Shown in pieces: positions 48,616 through 55,916 of a stretch of DNA of 64,000 bases. Source of the DNA: Propionicimonas sp020161015 (GTDB lineage Bacteria; Actinomycetota; Actinomycetes; Propionibacteriales; Propionibacteriaceae); NCBI RefSeq assembly GCF_964266745.1, contig NZ_CAXWGX010000026.1, forward strand, positions 372,001 to 436,000. Direction: 5' to 3'. Made by a program: the position numbers and the translations under genes. The notes beneath the pieces were generated by a model. That model worked only from the letters and a program-made list of their open reading frames with translations. It searched no databases and was not told the DNA's origin. The first letter of the stretch is position 1. The number at the start of each line of letters is the position of its first letter.

Positions 48616-50463
48616 ATGCCCGCTGTCGATTACCGGACGTTGGCCGGTGACATCCTCGAGAAGGTCGGGGGCGAGTCCAACGTCGCCTCCCTGGCGCACT
48701 GCGCCACCCGCCTGCGCTTCCGCCTGAAGGACGCCGCGAAGGCGGACAAGGCCGCCGTCGAGCGCCTGCCCGGCGTGATCACCGTGATGGAGGCCGGCGG
48801 CCAGTTCCAGGTCGTCATCGGCAACAACGTGCCCGTCGTGTTCGCCGAGATCGGCCAGATCTCCTCGCTCGGCGGCGAGAACGCGGGCGACGGCGCCGCC
48901 GAGAAGGGCAACCTCCTCAACCGCTTCATCGCCCTGATCTCGTCGATCTTCCTGCCGTCGCTGTGGCCCCTGGCCGGCGCCGGCCTGTTCAAGGCCTTCC
49001 TCGCCGCCGCGACCCAGTTCGGGTGGCTCGACGCAACGGGTACCACCTACGTCATCTGGAACGCCGCGGCCGACGGCCTCTTCCTGTTCCTGCCGATCTT
49101 CCTCGCGGTGAACGCAGCCAAGCGGTTCAGGACCAACCAGTTCACGTCGATGGCGATCGCGGCGGCGCTGTGCTACCCGGCGATCGGCGCCCTGGCCAGC
49201 GCAACCGATCCGGTCACCTTCTTCGGCATTCCCGTCGTCATGGTCACCTACACCTCATCGGTGATCCCGATCATCGTCGCCGTGTGGCTGCAGAGCTATC
49301 TCGAGCGCTTCCTCAACGCGGTGCTGCCCAGCTGGCTGCGGAACTTCACCACCCCCCTGCTCGTGCTCGCGATCATGGTGCCGCTCACCCTCCTGACCGT
49401 CGGCCCGGTGACCAGCTACGCCGCCAAGGCGATCTCCAGCGGAATCGTCTGGCTCTTCGCCGCAGCACCCTGGCTCGCCGGCGCCCTCATGGGCGGCCTG
49501 TGGCAGGTGTTCGTGCTGTTCGGGCTGCACTGGGGCTTCGTGCCCTTCATGGTGAACGACTACACCACGCTGGGCTACTCGATCATGACCGGTCCGCTGC
49601 CGGCCGCCGTGCTCGCCCAGGCCGCCGCGGCGCTCGGTGTCATGATCAAGACCAAGAACGCCGACCTGAAGAAGCTCGCCGGACCCTCCGCACTGTCCGG
49701 CTTCGTCGCCGGCATTACCGAGCCCGCGATCTACGGCGTCAACCTCCGCCTGAAGAAGCCGTTCTACTACGGCATCGCCGGCGGTGCCATCGGCGGTGCG
49801 ATCGCAGCCATCGGCGGCTCGGCGTCCAACGCCTTCGTCTTCCCCTCGCTGCTCGGCCTCACCGCGTACATGCAGGTCGGCTCGTTCACGATGCAGCTGA
49901 TCGGTGTGGGCGTGGCGGTCATCATCGCGCTCACCGCCACGCTGGTGCTCGGCTTCGACGACCTGCCGGCCGCTGAGGCCCAGCCGGAGCTGATTCCGCC
50001 GGCTCCCGGCGCGCTCGAGGTGGCCGCCCCCGTGAGCGGCCGGACCGTTCCGCTGGCGCAGGTCAAGGACAAGGTGTTCGCGTCCGGCGCGCTGGGCAAG
50101 GGCATCGGCATCGTCCCGAGCGCCGGCACCGTGTACGCCCCGTTCGGCGGCACCGTCGTGAGCGCGTTCCCCACCGGGCACGCCTTCGGGATCAAGTCGG
50201 CCGACGGCGTCGAGGCGCTGATCCACATCGGCATCGACACCGTCCAGCTCAACGGCACGGGCTTCACCCCTGCGGTCGCCCAGGGCCAGGTCGTCGAGGC
50301 CGGTGACCTGCTGGCCACAGTCGACCTGGACGCGGTCACCGCCGCCGGCTATGACCCCACCACCGTGATGGTGATCACCAACACCGCGCAGTTCGCCGGC
50401 GTCCTGCCCGCGGAGGGGCACAGCCTCGTCCACGGCGACACCGCGATCGTCATCGAACGCTGA
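48616..50463 (+). CDS. bglF: Beta-glucoside PTS enzyme IIBCA
   Basis: 615 residues in BCA order. EIIB with the phosphorylated Cys in LAHCATRLRF (Cys29). EIIC membrane domain (about 100-450) with eight to ten helices and GFVAGITEPAIYGVNLRLKKPFYYG. EIIA (about 470-615) with phosphorylated His in ALIHIGIDTVQLNG (about 537). It imports and phosphorylates beta-glucosides. ATG 48616 follows GAAGGAGAA. The 150-bp leader carries a RAT/terminator. The 6-phospho-beta-glucosidase gene follows after 80 bp that includes a hairpin (50466-50504). Confidence 0.95.
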   Translation: MPAVDYRTLAGDILEKVGGESNVASLAHCATRLRFRLKDAAKADKAAVERLPGVITVMEAGGQFQVVIGNNVPVVFAEIGQISSLGGENAGDGAAEKGNLLNRFIALISSIFLPSLWPLAGAGLFKAFLAAATQFGWLDATGTTYVIWNAAADGLFLFLPIFLAVNAAKRFRTNQFTSMAIAAALCYPAIGALASATDPVTFFGIPVVMVTYTSSVIPIIVAVWLQSYLERFLNAVLPSWLRNFTTPLLVLAIMVPLTLLTVGPVTSYAAKAISSGIVWLFAAAPWLAGALMGGLWQVFVLFGLHWGFVPFMVNDYTTLGYSIMTGPLPAAVLAQAAAALGVMIKTKNADLKKLAGPSALSGFVAGITEPAIYGVNLRLKKPFYYGIAGGAIGGAIAAIGGSASNAFVFPSLLGLTAYMQVGSFTMQLIGVGVAVIIALTATLVLGFDDLPAAEAQPELIPPAPGALEVAAPVSGRTVPLAQVKDKVFASGALGKGIGIVPSAGTVYAPFGGTVVSAFPTGHAFGIKSADGVEALIHIGIDTVQLNGTGFTPAVAQGQVVEAGDLLATVDLDAVTAAGYDPTTVMVITNTAQFAGVLPAEGHSLVHGDTAIVIER

Positions 50464-50465
50464 AC

Positions 50466-50504
50466 CCCGTCCGGCCCGTCCCGCCCTGCCGGGCGCCGGA
50501 CGGG
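50466..50504 (+). terminator. Hairpin between bglF and bglA
   Basis: CCCGTCCGGC (50466-50475) pairs with GCCGGACGGG (50495-50504). No T-run follows, so it could be a partial terminator or an RNA-stability hairpin separating expression of the transporter and the glucosidase. Confidence 0.45.
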
Positions 50505-50543
50505 CCGGACACCCCACCCAGACCAGAGGGAGAGACACAACTC

Positions 50544-51962
50544 ATGCCAGACACCACGACGCCGTTCCCGCAGGGATTCCTGTGGGGCGGAGCGACCGCA
50601 GCCAACCAGATCGAGGGCGCCTACGCCGAGGGCGGGAAGGGCCTGTCCATCCAGGACGTGCTCCCCGGCGGTGGCATCGCGCCCCGCACCGACGCCCCGA
50701 CACCGGACAACCTGAAGCTCGAGGCCATCGACTTCTACCACCGCTACGCCGCCGACATCGACCTGTTCGCCGAGATGGGGTTCTCGGTGTTCCGGATCTC
50801 CATCGCCTGGAGCCGGATCTTCCCCAACGGCGACGACGCCGAGCCGAACGAGGAGGGCCTCGCCTTCTACGACCGCGTCTTCGACGAGTGCGCACGCCAC
50901 GGGATCGAGCCGCTGGTGACCCTCTCGCACTACGAGACCCCGCTGCACCTCACCGAGGCCTACGACGGCTGGGTGAGCCGTGACCTGATCGGCTTCTACG
51001 AGCGCTTCGCCCGCACGGTCTTCGAGCGGTACCGCGACAAGGTCACCTACTGGCTGACCTTCAACGAGATCAACTCGATCCTGCACCTCCCGCTGATGAG
51101 CGGTGGCATCGGGACGCCCAAGGCGGAACTGTCGCCGTCCGCACTGTTCCAGGCGGCTCACCACGAGCTGGTCGCCAGCGCGCTGGCCACCAAGGTTGCC
51201 CACGAGGTGAACCCGGACGCCAGGGTCGGCTGCATGGTGATCGCGGCGCCGATCTATCCGCTCACGCCCGACCCGGTCGACGTCGTGGCCGCCATGGAGG
51301 CCGACCACGCCAACCTGATGTTCAGCGACGTGCACGTGCGTGGCGCCTACCCCGGCTACGCGCTGCGGTACTTCCGTGAGCACGGGATCGTGCTCGACAT
51401 CACCGACGCCGACCGCGAGATCCTTCGCCACACGGTCGACTTCGTGTCGTTCAGCTACTACATGAGCGTGTGCGAGACCGGCGACCCGGCCAGGAAGACC
51501 GCTGGGGAGGGCAACATCATGGGCGGGGTGCCCAACCCCACCCTGCCGGCCAGCGAATGGGGCTGGCAGATCGACCCCAGGGGCCTGAGGGTCATCCTCA
51601 ACCAGTTCTGGGACCGCTGGCAGAAGCCGCTGTTCATCGTCGAGAACGGCCTGGGCGCCCGCGACCAGCTGGTCGAGGTGGACGGCGTGAGGACCGTGAT
51701 CGACGACTATCGGATCGCCTACCTCAACGACCACCTCGTCCAGGTACGCGAGGCGATCTCCGACGGCGTGCAGGTGATGGGCTACACCTCCTGGGGCCCG
51801 ATCGACCTGGTCTCGGCCAGCACGGCGCAGATGAGCAAGCGGTACGGCTTCATCTACGTCGACCGCAACGACGACGGCACCGGCACCCTCGAGCGCTACC
51901 GGAAGAAGTCGTTCGGCTGGTACGCCGACGTCATCCGCACCAACGGGGCCAGCCTGCGCTGA
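50544..51962 (+). CDS. bglA: 6-phospho-beta-glucosidase (GH1)
   Basis: 472 residues, the normal size for GH1. N-terminal signature FPQGFLWGGATAANQIEGAY, acid/base Glu in TFNEIN (about 176), nucleophile Glu in FIVENGLG (about 367), and the C-terminal GYTSWGPIDLVSASTAQMSKRYGFIYVDRNDDG typical of the phospho-sugar branch. It hydrolyses the phosphorylated glucoside delivered by the PTS protein encoded upstream. GAGGGAGAG precedes ATG 50544. A long inverted repeat follows before the antiterminator gene. Confidence 0.95.
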   Translation: MPDTTTPFPQGFLWGGATAANQIEGAYAEGGKGLSIQDVLPGGGIAPRTDAPTPDNLKLEAIDFYHRYAADIDLFAEMGFSVFRISIAWSRIFPNGDDAEPNEEGLAFYDRVFDECARHGIEPLVTLSHYETPLHLTEAYDGWVSRDLIGFYERFARTVFERYRDKVTYWLTFNEINSILHLPLMSGGIGTPKAELSPSALFQAAHHELVASALATKVAHEVNPDARVGCMVIAAPIYPLTPDPVDVVAAMEADHANLMFSDVHVRGAYPGYALRYFREHGIVLDITDADREILRHTVDFVSFSYYMSVCETGDPARKTAGEGNIMGGVPNPTLPASEWGWQIDPRGLRVILNQFWDRWQKPLFIVENGLGARDQLVEVDGVRTVIDDYRIAYLNDHLVQVREAISDGVQVMGYTSWGPIDLVSASTAQMSKRYGFIYVDRNDDGTGTLERYRKKSFGWYADVIRTNGASLR

Positions 51963-51964
51963 CC

Positions 51965-52047
51965 CCCGTCCGCTTCGCTACGCGATGTTCGTCCCGCTGC
52001 GTGAGTTCGGGCAGCGTCGTCGACCCGCGTAGCGAAGCGGGGACGGG
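51965..52047. terminator. Long inverted repeat between bglA and the antiterminator gene
   Basis: Arm CCCGTCCGCTTCGCTACGCG (51965-51984) pairs with CGCGTAGCGAAGCGGGGACG... (52026-52047), about 20 bp with two unpaired bases and a 41-nt loop. It may separate the two genes transcriptionally. Confidence 0.65.
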
Positions 52048-52080
52048 TGCAGACTGGGCGCAGAGCCGGAAAGGCCGCAC

Positions 52081-52923
52081 ATGGAAGTGCTCAAGGTCTT
52101 CAACAACAACGTCGTGCTCGCCCGTGACCACGACGCGAGCGAGGTCGTGCTCACCGGGCGAGGGCTCGGCTACCAGGCGCGCCGCGGCGACCCTGTGGAC
52201 GAGTCGCGGGTCGCCCAGCGGTTCCGTCCGGACGCAGAGCACGACGTCCAGCAGCTCACGGCGTTCCTCACCGAGATCCCGCCCGAGCACCTCGCGCTGG
52301 CTGCCGAGATCCTGCATGACGCGCAGGACGACCTGGAGACGACCTTCACCCAGGGCATGGTGATCCCGCTCGCCGACCACATCAGCTTCGCGATCAAGAG
52401 GGTGCGCCAGCACATCGCGGTCGAGTACCCGCTGCGTTCGGAGGTCGCGCACCTGTATCCCAGGGAGCTGCGGGTGGCGCGTCGGGCCGTCGCGCTCGTC
52501 GCCGCCCGCACCGGGGTGGACCTGCCGGCCGACGAGGCGGTGCCCATCGCCCTGCACTTCGTCAACGCGCTGTTCGCCACCGACGACCTGTCGCGGACGT
52601 TCCGGATGACCGAGCTCTTCCGGCAGGTGTTCGAGATCCTCGACTCCGCCTACGACCGGCACTTCGACACCGAGAGCATCAACGCCGCGCGGTTCATCAC
52701 CCACCTGCGCTACTTCTTCGTCCGGGTGGACACCGACCGGCAGCTGATGGAGAACCCGGAGACCTTCACGACCACGATCCGGCAGTCGTTCCCCGACGCC
52801 TACCTGTGCGCAGAGCGGGTGAAGGCGCTGCTCGAACTGCGGCTGGAGAAGCCGATCAGCACCGACGAGGTGGTCTACCTGACCCTGCACGTCGCGCGCC
52901 TCGCCACCGAGGCGGCCCGCTGA
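52081..52923 (+). CDS. licT: BglG/LicT family transcription antiterminator
   Basis: 280 residues. RNA-binding CAT domain at 1-58 (MEVLKVFNNNVVLARDHDASEVVLTGRGLGYQARRGD), then PRD1 (about 70-170, ADHISFAIKRVRQHIA) and PRD2 (about 180-280, FITHLRYFFVRVDTDRQ) whose conserved His residues are phosphorylated by the PTS. It should bind the RAT at 48486-48516 when beta-glucosides are taken up. Being last in the operon is unusual; in many relatives it is first. GGAAAGG lies upstream of ATG 52081. Confidence 0.93.
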   Translation: MEVLKVFNNNVVLARDHDASEVVLTGRGLGYQARRGDPVDESRVAQRFRPDAEHDVQQLTAFLTEIPPEHLALAAEILHDAQDDLETTFTQGMVIPLADHISFAIKRVRQHIAVEYPLRSEVAHLYPRELRVARRAVALVAARTGVDLPADEAVPIALHFVNALFATDDLSRTFRMTELFRQVFEILDSAYDRHFDTESINAARFITHLRYFFVRVDTDRQLMENPETFTTTIRQSFPDAYLCAERVKALLELRLEKPISTDEVVYLTLHVARLATEAAR

Positions 52924-52993
52924 TCTCGCCCCGCGGTCACCACGCTCGCGTCGTCGGGTGGCCGCGCGCCGCCAGACCAGGGCCGCCCTCCGT

Positions 52994-53088
52994 CCGTCCG
53001 AGGGCCAGCCTCCGCACTCGAGGGCCAGCCTTGACGCCGAGGGCCAGCACCGGCGTCCCGGCCCTCGGCAACAAGGCTGGCCCTCGGC
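52994..53088. repeat. Repeat family B cluster
   Basis: Three forward units (52999, 53019, 53037) and two inverted units (53060, 53073) of GAGGGCCAGC. GCCCTCGGCAACAAGGCTGG (about 53061-53080) is the exact reverse complement of sequence in the large array (about 14883-14904). The gap 52924-53162 holds no other feature that I can see. Confidence 0.8.
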
Positions 53089-53162
53089 GAGGGCGGGGGG
53101 CGACAGGGGCAGGGGCGGCGAGGGCGGTCCGGGGCCCGGGGGACGGGGGACGGGCGCCAGAC

Positions 53163-53774
53163 TCAGGCGGCGGGACGGACTGCCTCGACCACGTGGTCGA
53201 TCGCGGTGTGGACGCCGACGTCGCCCGGGACCTGGCGGCGGACGACCTCCGCCCGCCGCACCACCAGTCCGAGAGCGCCGAGCAGCGAGGCGAGGTGGTC
53301 AGGGGTGGTCAGCAGGTCCGGGTCCCTGGGCCCGCCCCAGCCGCCCTCGAGGTTCGCCGCGTCGTGGCCGACCACCAGCACCATCCCGCCCTCGGCGAGG
53401 CCGGTGGCGCAGTTCGCCAGCACCCGCCTCAGCTGGGGATCGGGGAGCTCGAGGTAGCTGAGCAGGATCAGGTCGTAGCGGCCCGGCGACGGGCGGTAGG
53501 CCACGGCGTCGGCCACGATCGCGTCCACCGGACGGTTGAGGAGCGCCGAGCGCCCCTGGAGCCGACCCACCGCCACCGAGGCGCGGTCGAGCGCGGTCAC
53601 CCGCCAGCCCCGCCCCGCGAGCCAGATCGCGTTCGCGCCGTCGCCGGCGGCGACGTCGAGCGCCGCGCCCGGGCGCAGGCGCCGGCACGCCGCCACCACG
53701 ACCTCGTCCGGGGTCATGTCCCAGGCGGTCGCCGCGGCGGCGAGACGTTCGCCCCAGCCCGCTGCGTCGGTCAT
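53163..53774 (-). CDS. Class I SAM-dependent methyltransferase
   Basis: 203 residues. SAM-binding motif I is ALDVAAGDGANAIWLAGRGWRVTALDRA (about 38-65), motif II PVDAIVADAVAYRPSPGRYDLILLSYLELPD (about 82-112), and a C-terminal strand with HTAIDHVVEAVRP. It resembles small methyltransferases of the tellurite-resistance TehB/type 11 group, but no substrate domain is present, so the function is unspecified. GGGAGAGGTGGGG precedes ATG 53774. Confidence 0.82.
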   Translation of the reverse strand: MTDAAGWGERLAAAATAWDMTPDEVVVAACRRLRPGAALDVAAGDGANAIWLAGRGWRVTALDRASVAVGRLQGRSALLNRPVDAIVADAVAYRPSPGRYDLILLSYLELPDPQLRRVLANCATGLAEGGMVLVVGHDAANLEGGWGGPRDPDLLTTPDHLASLLGALGLVVRRAEVVRRQVPGDVGVHTAIDHVVEAVRPAA

Positions 53775-53843
53775 CGCCCCACCTCTCCCGGCGAGGCTAG
53801 GGCCGGTTGGCGGACGGCACGCCGGGCGCAACAGGGCCGTCCC

Positions 53844-53849
53844 TAACCT
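53844..53849 (+). promoter_or_regulatory. -10 element TAACCT, leaderless promoter
   Basis: TAACCT, then GTAACC (6 nt), then ATG 53856. Confidence 0.6.
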
Positions 53850-53855
53850 GTAACC

Positions 53856-54947
53856 ATGCCGTCCCTTTTCGACCCGTTCACGCTGCGGGACCTGACCATC
53901 CCGAACCGGATCTTCCTCGCGCCCATGTGCCAGTACCAGTGCGAGGCGCGCGACGGCGTGCCCACCGACTGGCACCTGGTGCACCTGGGAGCGCGGGCGT
54001 CCGGCGGCTTCGGGCTGCTGATCGCCGAGGCGACCGGCGTGGTGCCGGAGGGACGCATCACCCCCGAGTGCCCCGGGCTGTGGAACGACACCCAGGCGGC
54101 CGCGTGGAAGCGCGTCGTCGACTTCTGCCACGGGCAGGGCGCCGCCATGGGGATCCAGCTCGCGCACGCCGGACGCAAGGCGTCCACCTACCGCCCCTTC
54201 GCCCACCGCTCGGGCTCGGTGCCCGCCGACGACGGCGGCTGGGAGACCTTCGGGCCGTCCGCCGTGCCGTTCCCCGGCCTGGAGACCCCGACCGAGGCGA
54301 CGCCGGGCTACCTCGCGCACGTGGTCGAGGCCTTCGCGGCCGCCGCGCGCCGGGCCGACGCCGCCGGCTTCGACGTCGTCGAGGTGCACGCCGCGCACGG
54401 CTACCTGCTGCACGAGTTCCTGTCGCCGCTGTCCAACCAGCGCACCGACGGCTACGGCGGCGACCTGGCGGGCCGCTCACGCCTGCTGCTCGAGGTCGTG
54501 GACGCGGTGCGCGCGGCCTGGCCGGCAGGGAAGCCGCTGTTCGTGCGGATCTCCGCGTCGGAGTGGACCGACGGCGGGTTCGGTGTCGAGGAGGCCACCG
54601 AGGTGGCACGCCTGCTCGGCGAGCACGGCGCCGACCTCGTGCACGTCTCCAGTGGCGGCAACGTGCTGGCCCCGATCCCGGCCGGCCCCGGCTACCAGGT
54701 GTCGCTCGCGGCCGCCGTGCGCTCGGCCGGGCTGCCGGTGTGCGCCGTCGGCCTGATCACCGACCCGCGGCAGGCGCAGAAGGTGCTGGACGACGGCAGC
54801 GCCGACGCCGTCGCCCTCGCCCGGGTCGCGTTGCGCGAGCCGGCGTGGCCGCTGCGGGCCGCCGCGGAGCTCGAGTGCGACGACTGCGCCCGCTACCCCG
54901 ACTCCTACCTGAGGGGACGCTGGCCCGCCGCCGAACCGGTCCGCTGA
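53856..54947 (+). CDS. namA: NADH:flavin oxidoreductase (Old Yellow Enzyme, YqjM-like)
   Basis: 363 residues. FMN TIM barrel: LFDPFTLRDLTIPNRIFLAPMCQY (Cys of the YqjM active site), WHLVHLGARASGGFGLLIAEATGV, GIQLAHAGRKAS, FDVVEVHAAHGYLLHEFLSPLSN (His/Tyr-type pair for substrate binding) and VALARVALREPAWPLRAA. It reduces activated C=C bonds of enones and similar compounds with NAD(P)H. The leaderless box 6 nt upstream fixes the ATG. The gene is convergent with the second GH32-like gene (24 bp). Confidence 0.93.
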   Translation: MPSLFDPFTLRDLTIPNRIFLAPMCQYQCEARDGVPTDWHLVHLGARASGGFGLLIAEATGVVPEGRITPECPGLWNDTQAAAWKRVVDFCHGQGAAMGIQLAHAGRKASTYRPFAHRSGSVPADDGGWETFGPSAVPFPGLETPTEATPGYLAHVVEAFAAAARRADAAGFDVVEVHAAHGYLLHEFLSPLSNQRTDGYGGDLAGRSRLLLEVVDAVRAAWPAGKPLFVRISASEWTDGGFGVEEATEVARLLGEHGADLVHVSSGGNVLAPIPAGPGYQVSLAAAVRSAGLPVCAVGLITDPRQAQKVLDDGSADAVALARVALREPAWPLRAAAELECDDCARYPDSYLRGRWPAAEPVR

Positions 54948-54971
54948 GACGCCACCGCGCGGCCGGGCCGC

Positions 54972-55916
54972 TCAGCCGACGACCAGGCGCCCGTCGACGA
55001 CCGAGACCGGCAGCGGGTCGATGATCGTGCCGCCGAAGCCGCCGTCCGGGGTCTGGTGGACGAAGGCCAGGAATCGCCACTCGCCGGTGTCCCGCAGCGG
55101 CACGAGGCGGCCCACGTACAGCCCGGGCGGTGAGATGACCGACGCGCCGGCGAGGTCGTAGGGTCCGAGCGCGGACCCCGCGGTGGCGGCCCACGTCCCG
55201 CCCTCCGCGCCGGCAGCCCTGCGCGCGGCCGACAAGTCGCGGCCGGGGCAGCTGAAGACCAGGAAGCGGTGGCCGTCCACCTCGACGGTGTGCAGCACCT
55301 CCAGGTGCCCGAACCCCTGGCCGACCCGGCTGAGCGGTTCGCGCACCTCCCAGGTGCGGAGGTCGGGGCTCCAGCAGTGCCCGACGACGCCGCGGTCGTC
55401 CACCGGCCCGGTGTTGCCGCGGGCGGTGACCAGCATGTGCCAGCCGTTCCCGTCCGGGTCGGCGAACACCCACGGGTCGCGGAACGCCCAGTCGTGCCAG
55501 CCGCCGTCGAGCGGCTCGTACCAGCGGTCGTCGGCTTCTGCGACAGGGCCCGGGTGCCGCGTCCAGCTGTACAGGTCGGGGGACGTGGCCAGGCCCACCC
55601 GCTGCTCGTTGCTGCCGGACGCCGCCAGCGTCGCGCCGGTGTAGAACAGCAGCCAGGTCCCGTCCGGGTGGCGGACGACCGATCCCGTCCAGGTGGCCAG
55701 GTCGTCGAACGCGGGGGACGCGGCGTGGGCAAGGACGTCCCCGGCCCGCGTCCAGTGCGCGAGGTCGGTGGACACCGCGTGACCGATCCCCGCCCGGTAG
55801 TGGCGCCGTTCGGGGTCCTTCAGGGCCTTCGACGCGAACAGGAAGAACAGGTGGTACCGCTCGCCGTCGTCGGCCGTCCAGAAGTCCCAGACCCAGGAGT
55901 CCGGAAGCGCGAGCAC
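54972..55916 (-). CDS. GH32/68-clan-like glycoside hydrolase, copy overlapping pckG
   Basis: 314 residues, very similar throughout to the protein at 35572-36513: WVWDFWTADDGERYHLFF, WTGSVVRHPDGTWLLFYTG, WAFRDPWVFADPDGNGWHM (RDP motif), VGQGFGHLEVLHTV and a C-terminal FGGTIIDPLPVSVVDG. The acidic residues expected for this clan are kept. No signal peptide. GTG 55916 shares one base with the pckG stop (TAGTG), so it is translationally coupled to PEP carboxykinase, an unexpected partner for a glycosidase. No sugar transporter is adjacent. Possible role: turnover of an internal glycoside or glycan; substrate not determinable. Confidence 0.75.
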   Translation of the reverse strand: MLALPDSWVWDFWTADDGERYHLFFLFASKALKDPERRHYRAGIGHAVSTDLAHWTRAGDVLAHAASPAFDDLATWTGSVVRHPDGTWLLFYTGATLAASGSNEQRVGLATSPDLYSWTRHPGPVAEADDRWYEPLDGGWHDWAFRDPWVFADPDGNGWHMLVTARGNTGPVDDRGVVGHCWSPDLRTWEVREPLSRVGQGFGHLEVLHTVEVDGHRFLVFSCPGRDLSAARRAAGAEGGTWAATAGSALGPYDLAGASVISPPGLYVGRLVPLRDTGEWRFLAFVHQTPDGGFGGTIIDPLPVSVVDGRLVVG

